DNA of 64,000 nt from CAG-238 sp963601575 (GTDB taxonomy: Bacteria; Bacillota; Clostridia; Peptostreptococcales; Anaerovoracaceae), in assembly GCA_963601575.1 (NCBI GenBank), contig CAVCFO010000001.1, forward strand, positions 128,840-192,839. Direction: 5' to 3'. Of the stretch, positions 8,599 to 16,631 are shown one piece after another. How positions within the stretch are numbered: the stretch's first letter is position 1; the number at the start of each line of letters is the position of its first letter. The translations under genes were made by a program, and so were the position numbers. The notes under the pieces were generated by a model. It did no database searches. It saw only the letters and a program-made list of their open reading frames with translations, and was not told where the DNA came from.

Positions 8599-10041
8599 TT
8601 ATTTTCCTAAACAGAATCTTGCGAAAACTTCATTTATGATGTCATCTTCTACCGCCTCACCGATGATCGCTCCGAGGCTCTCGTATGCACTATTTACATC
8701 GATCTCGATTAGCTCCAGCGGCTGGCAGTCTTTCGCAGCTTCGATTGCATCCCCTAGCGCCGCCGCCGCTTCTTCGAGAAGATTCTTGTGCCGCGCGTTT
8801 GTAACCAGCATGCTGTCATTTTGCTTTACCTTGCCGCCATAAACAAGGTCTTCAATGACATTTTCGATGTCTTCGAGTCCCTGTCCCTTTGCCATGGACG
8901 CTTCGATCACAGAAGCCTCCGGCAAAAGCTTTGTTATTTCGCATGGCTCAAATGCCCGCGGCAAATCAATTTTATTCAAAATTATAATCGCCTTTTTTTC
9001 TCCGATTTGCCTGATTATAGCAAAGTCCTCCTCATCAAGAGGCCTGCCTGCGTCAGCCATAAAAATTATCAAATCCGCATTGTTAAAGGCTTCTTTGCTT
9101 TTTTCGATTCCTATTTTCTCAATTATATCTTCTGTTTCTCTGATTCCGGCGGTGTCGGTAAGTTTTACCGGAATGCCCCGAATTGTCAGCATTTCTTCGA
9201 TAGTATCTCTTGTCGTTCCCGGAATTTCGGTAACGATCGCCCTTGTTTCTCTCAGCAGAGCGTTCATTAGCGACGATTTTCCTACATTCGGTTTTCCGAT
9301 AATGGAAACTTTGAGTCCCTCGGTGATTATCCGCCCTGTGTCCGAAGTTTTTAGCATTTCTTCGATTTTAGATTGTACCGCCGTCAGATCCCGAACAAGA
9401 TTTTCAAATGTAAGCTGCTCGATATCCTCGTCGGGATAGTCTATATTTACCGTTATATTCACCAGGCTATCCATGAGCTCTTCCCTTATTTGGCGGATCT
9501 TTTCAGAAAAGGCTCCCTCAAGCTGGCTCAGCGCCACATCAAAGGATTTGTCCGACTTTGCTTTTATCAAATCGATTACGGCTTCCGCCTGGGATAAATC
9601 CAGTCTGCCGTTCAGAAATGCACGTTTTGTAAACTCACCGGGCTCTGCAAGACGCGCGCCGTTTCTGAGAATTAGCGATAAAATTTTTCGAAGAGAAACA
9701 AGGCTGCCGTGACACTGGATTTCCACAACGTCCTCAGCCGTATAGGAATAAGGCGCCTTAAAATAAACCGCCATCACCTCATCTATCAGCTCGCCGCTGA
9801 AATTATCCCGCACAAAACCGTAGTGCATCATCCGCGGCACAATCGGGCTAGCAATTGCCTGATTATGCTCCTCCGCCTGATTACGCTCCTCTGGAAGAAA
9901 GCCATTATTTTTTATATGTTCATTTTTTTCTCTGCTAAAAATCTTTTCGAGAATCTCGCGGGATTCTTCGCCGCTTATTCTTACTATGCCTATTCCTCCC
10001 TCTCCCGGGGCCGTGGCAATGGCAGCAATCGTATCTTCCAT
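8599..10041 (-). CDS. mnmE: tRNA modification GTPase MnmE
   Basis: A 480-residue protein. The N-terminal folate-binding domain begins DTIAAIATAPGEGGIGIVRISG; the G domain has GKPNVGKSSLMNALL (G1), DTAGIRET (G3) and NKIDL (G4); the C-terminus ends FARFCLGK with the conserved Cys. It works as a complex with MnmG in tRNA wobble modification. Residues around 45-65 hold an extra segment (FLPEERNQAEEHNQAI) that makes it about 20 residues longer than the usual 455-460. Confidence 0.95.
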   Translation of the reverse strand: MEDTIAAIATAPGEGGIGIVRISGEESREILEKIFSREKNEHIKNNGFLPEERNQAEEHNQAIASPIVPRMMHYGFVRDNFSGELIDEVMAVYFKAPYSYTAEDVVEIQCHGSLVSLRKILSLILRNGARLAEPGEFTKRAFLNGRLDLSQAEAVIDLIKAKSDKSFDVALSQLEGAFSEKIRQIREELMDSLVNITVNIDYPDEDIEQLTFENLVRDLTAVQSKIEEMLKTSDTGRIITEGLKVSIIGKPNVGKSSLMNALLRETRAIVTEIPGTTRDTIEEMLTIRGIPVKLTDTAGIRETEDIIEKIGIEKSKEAFNNADLIIFMADAGRPLDEEDFAIIRQIGEKKAIIILNKIDLPRAFEPCEITKLLPEASVIEASMAKGQGLEDIENVIEDLVYGGKVKQNDSMLVTNARHKNLLEEAAAALGDAIEAAKDCQPLELIEIDVNSAYESLGAIIGEAVEDDIINEVFARFCLGK

Positions 10042-10105
10042 CTTCTCTGCTTTCCGCCGGCGACTGTTTTCTGTCTTTCCTTCTGTCTTTCTGTCACCGG
10101 TCTTC

Positions 10106-10137
10106 TAAAAAAGTAAGCCCGTTTTCTCAAACGGGCT
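10106..10137 (-). terminator. Terminator between jag and mnmE
   Basis: AGCCCGTTT and AAACGGGCT pair around a 4-base loop. On the minus strand the stem is followed by TACTTTTTT, so it would end the rpmH-to-jag transcript and separate it from mnmE. Confidence 0.75.
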
Positions 10138-10142
10138 AAAAA

Positions 10143-10970
10143 TTACTTCAATTCAATTATAACCCTTCTGTATGGATCTTGACCCTCACTTCTGGTTGTA
10201 ACCTGAGGGTGATTTTGAAGAGTTGCATGAATAACCTTTCTTTCGTAAGGATTCATAGGTTCCAGTCTGACGCTCTTTCTGGTTCTTGCGACCTTGCTTG
10301 CCAGTCTGACTGCAAGCATTTCGAGAGTCTTTTCTCTCTTTGCCCTATAATTTTCTGCATCTACAACGACTCTCGTGTAGGCATTCTGTTCCTTGTTGAC
10401 AACAAGGCTTGTGAGATACTGGATTGCATCCAGCGTCTGCCCTCTCTTGCCGATAATAGTTCCGGAATCTTTCCCTTGAATATCGATATAGAGCGCATCC
10501 CTACCCTCTTTTGCGGTGATCTCAAGCTGCAGTCCCATTTCCTTTGTAACTTCCTTAAGGAAGTTGAGCGCCGGATGATCTTCGCAAAGCGTGAGATTTT
10601 CGTTGGCCTCTTTTTCAATTACCGGCTTAACATCTTCGATGTTAAACTTCGGGACAGTTCTCTCTTTTCTTTCTTTTCTATTTCTATTCGGTTCCTTCTT
10701 CGGAGCTCTTTCTCTTTCCGGTTTTGATTTTTCGGGTGCTGCTTCCTGCTTTACCTGTGGTGCAGGCATATCCAGCTTTTTCTCTTCCTTCGCAGGAGCT
10801 TTTTTCTTTTCAACTCTTACTTTTGCAAGCTTTGAACCTATACCGAAAAATCCGCGAGAAGACTCCTCCAAAACAGTAACATCAACTTCGTCTATAGTAA
10901 GATTCAGATCCTGAAGAGCCAGTTTGACCGCCTCATCCACATCTGTTCCATACTTCTCAGAAAAATCCAT
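10143..10970 (-). CDS. khpB: Jag/KhpB RNA-binding protein
   Basis: A 275-residue protein with the Jag-N domain (SEKYGTDVDEAVKLALQDL, SRGFFGIGSKLAKVRV), a charged Lys/Glu/Pro linker at about 55-120, a KH domain with GTIIGKRGQTLDAIQYL, and an R3H domain near the C-terminus (LEPMNPYERKVIHATL). The KhpA-KhpB pair binds RNA and influences cell division and elongation in Firmicutes. It sits directly after yidC, the usual neighbour, 18 bp apart. Confidence 0.92.
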   Translation of the reverse strand: MDFSEKYGTDVDEAVKLALQDLNLTIDEVDVTVLEESSRGFFGIGSKLAKVRVEKKKAPAKEEKKLDMPAPQVKQEAAPEKSKPERERAPKKEPNRNRKERKERTVPKFNIEDVKPVIEKEANENLTLCEDHPALNFLKEVTKEMGLQLEITAKEGRDALYIDIQGKDSGTIIGKRGQTLDAIQYLTSLVVNKEQNAYTRVVVDAENYRAKREKTLEMLAVRLASKVARTRKSVRLEPMNPYERKVIHATLQNHPQVTTRSEGQDPYRRVIIELK

Positions 10971-10988
10971 ATTTTTTCCTCCAATGTT

Positions 10989-11711
10989 CTATGCTTTTGC
11001 TCTTCTCTTTCTGTTTTTCGCTTCTCTGGCTTCCTTTTCTTCTTGCTGTTTCTTTCTCCACGAATTAAATCTCATATTGTAGAAGATCTGGATAACCTGG
11101 CTTCCGAACCAATAAACTGCAAGACCTGCAGGATAGCTTCTTGCCATCCAAAGGATCATGATAGGGAAAAAGTACTTCATGGTCTTGGTCATAAATGCAG
11201 TCTGTTGTGCAGAGCCGGCAGCGGACATCTGCGACTGAGACATTGTGAAAGAAATATATGTTGCAATTGCCGCAGCTATAGGAAGAATCCATTTATCCGG
11301 CTGCGCCAGGTCTTTTATCCACAGAAAACTCTCGTGCGTCGCAAAAAGCATCGTGTCCGACGAGAGATAATTCATCGGGTCTCTAAGCAAAGCGAAAAGT
11401 CCCATAATAACCACCATCTGAACGATCATAGGGAGGCATCCGCCGTACATGCTTGCGCCTTCGCTCTTATAAAGCTCGTTGAGCTTTTCGTTCATGAGAG
11501 CCTTGTCATTTGCATATTTCTGCTGGATTTCTTTTATCTTTGGCTGAAACTCAGACATCTTCATCGTGGATTTTGTCTGCTTCGCATATACCGGATAAAG
11601 GCATAATTTTACGATAATCGTCAAAGCAACGATCGCAAGACCGTAGTCGCCGATTACATCATATAGCCATGTGAGCAAAAAACTTAATGGTTTTGCAATA
11701 AGTCCCATCAA
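10989..11711 (-). CDS. yidC: Membrane protein insertase YidC/OxaA
   Basis: A 240-residue insertase with five expected hydrophobic segments. Recognisable blocks are DYGLAIVALTIIVKLCLYPVY, YKSEGASMYGGCLPMIVQ and the final FWPIM-like segment YFFPIMILWMARSYPAGLAVYW. It has no large extracytoplasmic domain and no obvious lipobox, so it is a short Gram-positive form. The C-terminus is basic (KNRKRRAKA), as expected for ribosome contact. Part of the rpmH-rnpA-yidD-yidC-jag operon. Confidence 0.93.
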   Translation of the reverse strand: MMGLIAKPLSFLLTWLYDVIGDYGLAIVALTIIVKLCLYPVYAKQTKSTMKMSEFQPKIKEIQQKYANDKALMNEKLNELYKSEGASMYGGCLPMIVQMVVIMGLFALLRDPMNYLSSDTMLFATHESFLWIKDLAQPDKWILPIAAAIATYISFTMSQSQMSAAGSAQQTAFMTKTMKYFFPIMILWMARSYPAGLAVYWFGSQVIQIFYNMRFNSWRKKQQEEKEAREAKNRKRRAKA

Positions 11712-11720
11712 TTTCCTCCA

Positions 11721-11951
11721 TTATTTCAAAGGGTCATATCCACCTTCATGCCATGGATGACACTTCAAAATTCTTTTTATACCTAAATAACTACCCTTAA
11801 AAACTCCATATTTTTCTAGCGCCTGAATAAAATATGTGGAGCAGGTAGGATAAAACCGGCAGGTGGACGGAAATAATGGCGAAATAAATCTTTGATAGAA
11901 TCTGATTATCAAAATCATTATTTTCTTAAAAAATTTACCTATTATTTTCAT
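11721..11951 (-). CDS. yidD: Membrane protein insertion efficiency factor YidD
   Basis: A 76-residue protein with the family signature RFYQRFISPLFPSTCRFYPTC and the closing CHPWHEGGYDPLK. It has an amphipathic N-terminal helix and assists membrane protein insertion. Its start overlaps the rnpA 3' end by 17 bp. Confidence 0.93.
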   Translation of the reverse strand: MKIIGKFFKKIMILIIRFYQRFISPLFPSTCRFYPTCSTYFIQALEKYGVFKGSYLGIKRILKCHPWHEGGYDPLK

Positions 11952-12288
11952 TCGTCTTCTTTAGCCCGGTTTTTACAAAGGCGGAGCGAAGCGATTTTTC
12001 AACCTCCGCGCATTTTCTCCCGGAAATAGTATTTCTTGCTATTATGATAAAATCGTATCCTTGAGGAAGGCCGGCCGAAATTGTCCGGTATGCTTCCTTC
12101 ATCAGGCGTCTTGCACGATTTCTCTTAACACTGTTTCCTACTTTTTTGCTTGCCAAAAACCCTGTTCTGTTGTACGGCAAATGATTGGGTCTGAAAAACA
12201 GCACCACATACCGCTCGCCCACGGATTTCCCTCTGTTATATATAGCGGAAAAATCACTCTTTTTTCTTAAAACATTCTTTTTTAGCAT
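11935..12288 (-). CDS. rnpA: Ribonuclease P protein component
   Basis: A 117-residue basic protein with the RNase P signature SVKRNRARRLMKEAYR and the start RKKSDFSAIYNRGKSV. It binds the RNase P RNA and helps process tRNA 5' ends. It follows rpmH by 26 bp and overlaps yidD. Confidence 0.95.
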   Translation of the reverse strand: MLKKNVLRKKSDFSAIYNRGKSVGERYVVLFFRPNHLPYNRTGFLASKKVGNSVKRNRARRLMKEAYRTISAGLPQGYDFIIIARNTISGRKCAEVEKSLRSAFVKTGLKKTNENNR

Positions 12289-12314
12289 TACAATAACCGC
12301 TGGGTTCCGCTAGA

Positions 12315-12449
12315 TTAAGCAGTTAATTTTTTTCTGCCTCTGGCTCTTCTTCTCTTCAGAACATTTCTTCCGTTCTTGGTTGCCATTCTCTTTCTGAAAC
12401 CATGTTCTTTCATTCTCTGTCTTTTCTTTGGCTGATATGTCTGTTTCAT
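12315..12449 (-). CDS. rpmH: 50S ribosomal protein L34
   Basis: Reading the minus strand gives a complete 44-residue protein beginning MKQTYQPKKRQRMKEHGFRK and ending RARGRKKLTA, an unmistakable L34. It is short, strongly basic and the first gene of the leftward operon next to the origin. Confidence 0.97.
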   Translation of the reverse strand: MKQTYQPKKRQRMKEHGFRKRMATKNGRNVLKRRRARGRKKLTA

Positions 12450-12511
12450 TACTAGACTCCTTTCTAAATTTTTCGTGCTAATCTAAATTCCAATCGCACA
12501 TATACCAATGT

Positions 12512-12540
12512 ATTATACTTTATAAGGCGAGAAATGTCAA
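12512..12540 (-). promoter_or_regulatory. Consensus promoter of the rpmH operon
   Basis: On the minus strand TTGACA (12535-12540) and TATAAT (12512-12517) are separated by exactly 17 bp, a perfect sigma-A promoter. It lies about 60 bp upstream of rpmH and points away from dnaA. Confidence 0.9.
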
Positions 12541-12577
12541 TGAATTGTTCCTTTTATATTTTCTTTCGCAATAAAAA

Positions 12578-12677
12578 TTATCCACAATACTTATTCATAA
12601 AGTTATCCTTAATATGTGGATAACTTATTTTGAAAATTATTTTTATTTATTGATAATTCGCTCTTGCCTATGAATAA
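12578..12677. other. oriC, left part: DnaA-box cluster upstream of dnaA
   Basis: There are perfect DnaA boxes TTATCCACA at 12578-12586 and its complement TGTGGATAA at 12615-12623. Near matches are TTATTCATA at 12591, TTATCCTTA at 12603 and TATGAATAA at 12669. The surrounding 12541-12733 is very AT-rich. With the dnaA-dnaN gap it makes a bipartite origin of the Bacillus/Clostridium kind. Confidence 0.9.
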
Positions 12678-12692
12678 CTTTTTATATAAAAT
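12664..12692 (+). promoter_or_regulatory. Probable dnaA promoter
   Basis: TTGCCT (12664-12669) and TAAAAT (12687-12692) are 17 bp apart. A DnaA-box-like TATGAATAA lies in the spacer, so DnaA could repress its own gene. The match to consensus is moderate. Confidence 0.5.
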
Positions 12693-12733
12693 ATAAGTAC
12701 TACACAAACAGCAATTTTTAAGAAGGTACAAAA

Positions 12734-14101
12734 GTGGAAAACTACGAAAAAATTTGGTCAGAAGTTTTAGATATAATACAGGAAAATACCACTCCTATCA
12801 GCTTTACCACATGGTTTAAGGAACCGCTTGGTATAAACAAAATAGATAGCGATCTAAATATCGTATATCTGCAGGTTTCTTCTCCAAGGGGCAATGATTT
12901 TATAATCAGCGTTCTCAAAACCCGCTATATTTCCTATCTTCAGCGCGCCTTCAAGACTGTTTTGGGAGAAGATTATCGAGTAGTTCTCAAGTCATCAGAC
13001 GATTATGAAAAACCTGTGGATAACTCGTCAAATATACAGAAATCAAAATCCAGAAAAAAAGTTTTAGATAAACAAAAGCTTTTTAATCCCAAGCTTAACT
13101 TTGATAATTTCGTCGTAGGTAGCAGCAACAAGCTCGCTCACGCGGCCGCTCTTGCCGTAGCCGAATCACCTTCCGAAACCTACAATCCTCTTTTTATCTA
13201 TGGAGGATCCGGTCTTGGCAAGACTCACCTGCTACATGCAATAGGAATTTACCTTTTGGAGCACAACCCGTCGCTTAGCGTTCTTTATGTTTCTTCTGAA
13301 ATGTTCACAAATGAGCTTATCAAGGCTATAGCCGAGCAGAAGATGAACGAGTTTAAGCAAAAATACAGAAAAGTCGATGTTCTCCTGGTAGATGATATTC
13401 AGTTTCTGGAGGGAAAGGAAAATACACAAGAAGAATTTTTCCATACCTTTAATACCTTATATGATCTTAATAAGCAGATTATAATTTCCGGAGACAGAGC
13501 CCCAAACAAGCTCGTAAATCTGGATGAAAGGCTAAGATCTCGCTTTCAATGGAACCTTTTGGCGGATATTCAGCCGCCAGATTACGAGACAAGGGTAGCT
13601 ATACTTGTGAAAAAGGCAGAAAATCTCGAATTGGAGGTAGATGAGGATCTTTATGATGTTATCTGTCTTATCGCAGAAAGAATTAAGGATAATATAAGGG
13701 AGCTTGAGGGTGCTTTTACGAGAAGCGTTTCATTTTCTCTTCTATTGAAGGAAAAATTGGACAAGAATTTCGTAAAAAGAACCTTGAAAGATATAATGAA
13801 CACAGGAGAAATGACAATTACTCCCGAAAAAATCAAGAAAATCGTATGTAAACAATATGGAATCAAGCTTTCAGACCTCGAGTCTTCAAAAAAGACCAAT
13901 AATATTGCATTTCCAAGGCAGATTGCAATGTATCTGATGAGGGATATGACAGATCTTTCTCTTCCAAAGATAGGAGAATATTTTGGAGGTCGTCATTATA
14001 CTACGGTTATGTATGCATGTACCAAGATCGAGAGTGATATAAAGCAGGATTGTGAACTTGAAAATCTTATTCTCAATCTAAAAGAAAAAATAAAGGAATG
14101 A
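12734..14101 (+). CDS. dnaA: Chromosomal replication initiator DnaA
   Basis: A 455-residue DnaA. The N-terminal domain (residues about 1-85) is followed by a short basic linker, the AAA+ domain with Walker A YGGSGLGKTHLLHAIG and Walker B VLLVDDIQFLEG, and the DNA-binding domain IV with the signature IGEYFGGRHYTTVMYAC. The start is the GTG at 12734 with AGAAGG seven bases upstream. It lies between the two halves of oriC. Confidence 0.97.
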   Translation: MENYEKIWSEVLDIIQENTTPISFTTWFKEPLGINKIDSDLNIVYLQVSSPRGNDFIISVLKTRYISYLQRAFKTVLGEDYRVVLKSSDDYEKPVDNSSNIQKSKSRKKVLDKQKLFNPKLNFDNFVVGSSNKLAHAAALAVAESPSETYNPLFIYGGSGLGKTHLLHAIGIYLLEHNPSLSVLYVSSEMFTNELIKAIAEQKMNEFKQKYRKVDVLLVDDIQFLEGKENTQEEFFHTFNTLYDLNKQIIISGDRAPNKLVNLDERLRSRFQWNLLADIQPPDYETRVAILVKKAENLELEVDEDLYDVICLIAERIKDNIRELEGAFTRSVSFSLLLKEKLDKNFVKRTLKDIMNTGEMTITPEKIKKIVCKQYGIKLSDLESSKKTNNIAFPRQIAMYLMRDMTDLSLPKIGEYFGGRHYTTVMYACTKIESDIKQDCELENLILNLKEKIKE

Positions 14102-14136
14102 CATCTTATTATAAATACAAGGATAAATTTTCGGAC

Positions 14137-14250
14137 TTATCCATATAATTTGAACAACAATTTTCGGCTGAATTTCAGTGCTTACACAGGTTATCCACCG
14201 ATTCCACAGCCTCTACTACTACTATTACTACAAAATATATAAATTATTAA
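14137..14250. other. oriC, right part: DnaA boxes, DnaA-trio tract and AT-rich unwinding region
   Basis: The dnaA-dnaN gap (14102-14269) holds DnaA boxes TTATCCATA at 14137 and TTATCCACC at 14191. A short GC-containing spacer follows, then CTACTACTACTATTACTAC (about 14213-14231) and a purely A/T run to 14260. This order of box, spacer, repeated trinucleotides and AT run matches the DnaA-trio unwinding element described in Bacillus subtilis. Confidence 0.8.
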
Positions 14251-14269
14251 ATAATATTCGGAGGTATTT

Positions 14270-14638
14270 ATGAAATTTTCTTGCAGTCAACAAAATCTAT
14301 CAAAAGCATTAAATACTGTATCAAAAGCAGTAACAGTGAGAACTACAATTCCTATTCTAAAGGGCATCTTGCTTAGAGTTACGGAAGATGGAAAATTAAC
14401 CATGGCAGCCTCTGACCTTGATATCAGCATAGAGAAAACTCTCGAGGTTGATGATTTTGAACCAGGAGAAATTGTTGTACAGGCAAAACTCTTTTCGGAT
14501 ATAATCAGAAAACTTCCAAATAGTGAAATTTCCATAAATGTTATAGGAGAAAATGTCATTATAAAATGCGCAAGCTCCGAATTTACTATCATAGGTAAGA
14601 AAAAATATCTTTCGACAAAGAAACTCTCAAAGATATGA
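14270..14638 (+). CDS. dnaN: DNA polymerase III beta clamp, N-terminal part (frame-broken dnaN)
   Basis: These 122 residues match domain I of the sliding clamp (MKFSCSQQNLSKALNTVSKA, PILKGILLRVTEDG, AASDLDISIEKTLEV, ASSEFTIIG). The frame then runs into KKKYLSTKKLSKI and stops. The expected linker between domains I and II (a segment with an E-Y/F-P motif, about 13-16 residues) is absent, and the rest of the clamp continues in the -1 frame. The stop overlaps the next ATG as ATGA. Either a deletion or assembly fault in an essential gene, or a true split. Confidence 0.75.
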   Translation: MKFSCSQQNLSKALNTVSKAVTVRTTIPILKGILLRVTEDGKLTMAASDLDISIEKTLEVDDFEPGEIVVQAKLFSDIIRKLPNSEISINVIGENVIIKCASSEFTIIGKKKYLSTKKLSKI

Positions 14639-15339
14639 TAAGAAAAACATCTTTCGCAGCAAGCATCGACGAGACCAGAGGAGTTATCACCGGCGTACTT
14701 GTAGAAATGACAGAGAGAAATCTCAATATGGTTGCACTCGATGGATTTCGCATGGCAGTAGCAAGAGAAAATATAATAAATTCAGCTGATAGAAAGATTA
14801 TAATCCCGGCGAAAATATTAAACGAAATAAGCAAGATTATATCAGAAAACGAAGAAAATACGCAAGATGTAGACCTCTACATAAACGAAAAGAGAGCAGT
14901 ATTTATCATAGAAGATGCAAAGGTAGTATTGAGAATTCTGGAGGGAGAGTTCGTTGATTATAGAAATATTCTTCCAAAAGAAGGAAAATGCAGAGTAGTA
15001 GTAAATAGGAATGACCTTCTCGAAAGCATAGAAAGAGCGTCTCTGCTTGCAAAAGTAGGAAAGAATAATCTCATAAAATTTGATATTAAAGAAAATATCA
15101 TTGAAATCACTTCAAAATCAGAAGAAGGAAATGTAAAAGAAGAAGTAATAATATCAAGACAGGGAGATGATCTTACCATAGGATTTAACTCAAAATATAT
15201 GATAGACGCCCTAAAAGCGATAGAAGATGAAGAAATATCGATGAATTTCAATACAAGCATAAGCCCGTGCCTTCTGAAACCTCTTGCAGGAGATGCTTAT
15301 GAATATCTTGTCTTGCCGGTAAGAATAACGAATAACTAA
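14635..15339 (+). CDS. dnaN: DNA polymerase III beta clamp, C-terminal part (domains II-III)
   Basis: These 234 residues give clamp domains II and III: IRKTSFAASIDETRGVITGV, LDGFRMAVAREN, RASLLAKVGKNNLIKF, FNSKYMIDALKAI and the C-terminal LVLPVRI. In the same frame the sequence just upstream of the ATG reads FDKETLKD, which is still clamp-like, so the ATG at 14635 is not the ancestral boundary. Together the two parts total about 356 residues against the usual 366-370. recF follows after 4 bp, without the small S4-domain gene often found between them. Confidence 0.75.
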   Translation: MIRKTSFAASIDETRGVITGVLVEMTERNLNMVALDGFRMAVARENIINSADRKIIIPAKILNEISKIISENEENTQDVDLYINEKRAVFIIEDAKVVLRILEGEFVDYRNILPKEGKCRVVVNRNDLLESIERASLLAKVGKNNLIKFDIKENIIEITSKSEEGNVKEEVIISRQGDDLTIGFNSKYMIDALKAIEDEEISMNFNTSISPCLLKPLAGDAYEYLVLPVRITNN

Positions 15340-15343
15340 GAAA

Positions 15344-16090
15344 ATGTATATAAAAAATATAGAACTGAAAGACTTTCGTAATTACGAAAGTCTTAGTCTT
15401 AACTTCAACAAAAATGTAAATTTGATTCTTGGAAAAAACGCCCAGGGAAAGACGAATCTTCTCGAGGCCATCTATATATGCTCAATCGGAAGGTCATTTA
15501 GGACAAATAAAGATTCCGAAATGATAAAATTCGGGCGAGATTTTGCGCGGGTATACATAGAAATACTAAAAGATGATATAGATAAAAGTATAGAAATTAT
15601 ATATTCAAAAGACTCAAAAAAATTCGCAAAAGCAGATGGAATAAAACTAAGAAAAACATCAGAACTCCTCGAAAATCTATATCTAGTAATATTTTCGCCG
15701 GAAGACCTAAAAATAGTAAAGGATGAACCGGAAAAAAGAAGAAAATTTATAGATAGAGAGCTTTGCCAGATAAAACCCGCTTATTATGACAGTCTTTCGA
15801 ATTATAAAAAGATTCTTATGCAAAGAAATGCATATTTGAAGGAATCAGAAATAAATAGGTCAATGCTGGATGTATGGGATATGCAGCTTGCAAAATATGG
15901 AGCAATGATAATGAGTCTAAGAAATTATTTTCTAAATGATTTATCCCAAACAGCAGCGGAAATTCATAAAAAAATTACAAATGAAAAAGAAAATTTAGAA
16001 ATAAAATACGCACCAAATGTCGAATTTTTTGAAAATCGCAAGGAGCGTGCAAGAAGAAAGATTCTACGAGAAACTAAAAGAATCCTATGA
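15344..16090 (+). CDS. recF: DNA replication/repair protein RecF, N-terminal part (frame-broken)
   Basis: The first 230 or so residues are RecF: the opening NIELKDFRNYESLSLNFN, Walker A LGKNAQGKTNLLEAIY, and PEDLKIVKDEPEKRRKFIDRELC. After PNVEFFEN the frame becomes non-homologous and stops at 16090. The remaining third of RecF continues in the +1 frame. One surplus T in the T6 run at about 16024-16029 would explain the break. RecF loads RecA at gaps and is not essential. Confidence 0.75.
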   Translation: MYIKNIELKDFRNYESLSLNFNKNVNLILGKNAQGKTNLLEAIYICSIGRSFRTNKDSEMIKFGRDFARVYIEILKDDIDKSIEIIYSKDSKKFAKADGIKLRKTSELLENLYLVIFSPEDLKIVKDEPEKRRKFIDRELCQIKPAYYDSLSNYKKILMQRNAYLKESEINRSMLDVWDMQLAKYGAMIMSLRNYFLNDLSQTAAEIHKKITNEKENLEIKYAPNVEFFENRKERARRKILRETKRIL

Positions 16091-16445
16091 TTCTGATATC
16101 AGGCAGCGAACAACGACAAAAGGTCCTCATAAGGATGATTTTGAACTTTTTATCGACGGGATAAATGTAAGGAGCTTCGGTTCTCAGGGGCAGCAGCGAA
16201 CCTCCGCCCTTTCTCTCAAACTTGCCGAAATAAAGATAATCAAAGAAGAAACAGGCTGTGAGCCGGTACTTCTCCTAGACGATGTTATGAGCGAGCTTGA
16301 TATGGAGAGGCAGGAATATCTGGTAAGAACATTATCGAATGTGCAGCTTTTCATCACCACTACCGAAATTCCGGAGATTTTGATAAAGAAATTTTCTAAC
16401 TATACCACTTTCAATGTAGAAGGTGGCAGGATCGATGTGATATAA
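16017..16445 (+). CDS. recF: RecF, C-terminal part
   Basis: In this frame the sequence reads QEERFYEKLKESYDSDIR, TTTKGPHKDDFELFIDG, the ABC signature region SQGQQRTSALSLKLAEI and Walker B PVLLLDDVMSELD, the C-terminal half of RecF. The ATG at 16017 is only the first Met in frame and is unlikely to be a real start. With one base removed upstream the two parts join into a RecF of normal length (about 365). Confidence 0.75.
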   Translation: MSNFLKIARSVQEERFYEKLKESYDSDIRQRTTTKGPHKDDFELFIDGINVRSFGSQGQQRTSALSLKLAEIKIIKEETGCEPVLLLDDVMSELDMERQEYLVRTLSNVQLFITTTEIPEILIKKFSNYTTFNVEGGRIDVI

Positions 16446-16487
16446 ATATATATAGATAATTTAGTTTTAAGAAATTAACGAATAAAT

Positions 16488-16557
16488 AAGGATTTCAGAC
16501 GGGTTTTGTAAAGATTTGATGATAAATCGCCAAAAGAGATGAAATCCTCTTTTTTTA
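16488..16557 (+). terminator. Terminator after recF
   Basis: AGGATTTCA (16489-16497) and TGAAATCCT (16540-16548) pair, and CTTTTTTTATT follows. The loop is long (about 42 bases) but the 3' arm and T-run are clear. It separates recF from the gyrB promoter. Confidence 0.6.
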
Positions 16558-16586
16558 TTGAAATTTTTGATTAGATATGGTATATT
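16558..16586 (+). promoter_or_regulatory. gyrB promoter
   Basis: TTGAAA (16558-16563) and TATATT (16581-16586) are separated by 17 bp. The promoter lies directly behind the recF terminator and 46 bp before gyrB. Confidence 0.75.
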
Positions 16587-16631
16587 ATAAATTGATTACC
16601 TGCTTATAAAAACAGAAAAAAGGGAGAAAAA

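Noticed and set aside
14580..14640. Programmed -1 frameshift in dnaN at the A6 run
   Set aside because: A shift there would join the frames but would not restore the missing conserved interdomain linker, so deletion or assembly error explains the data better.
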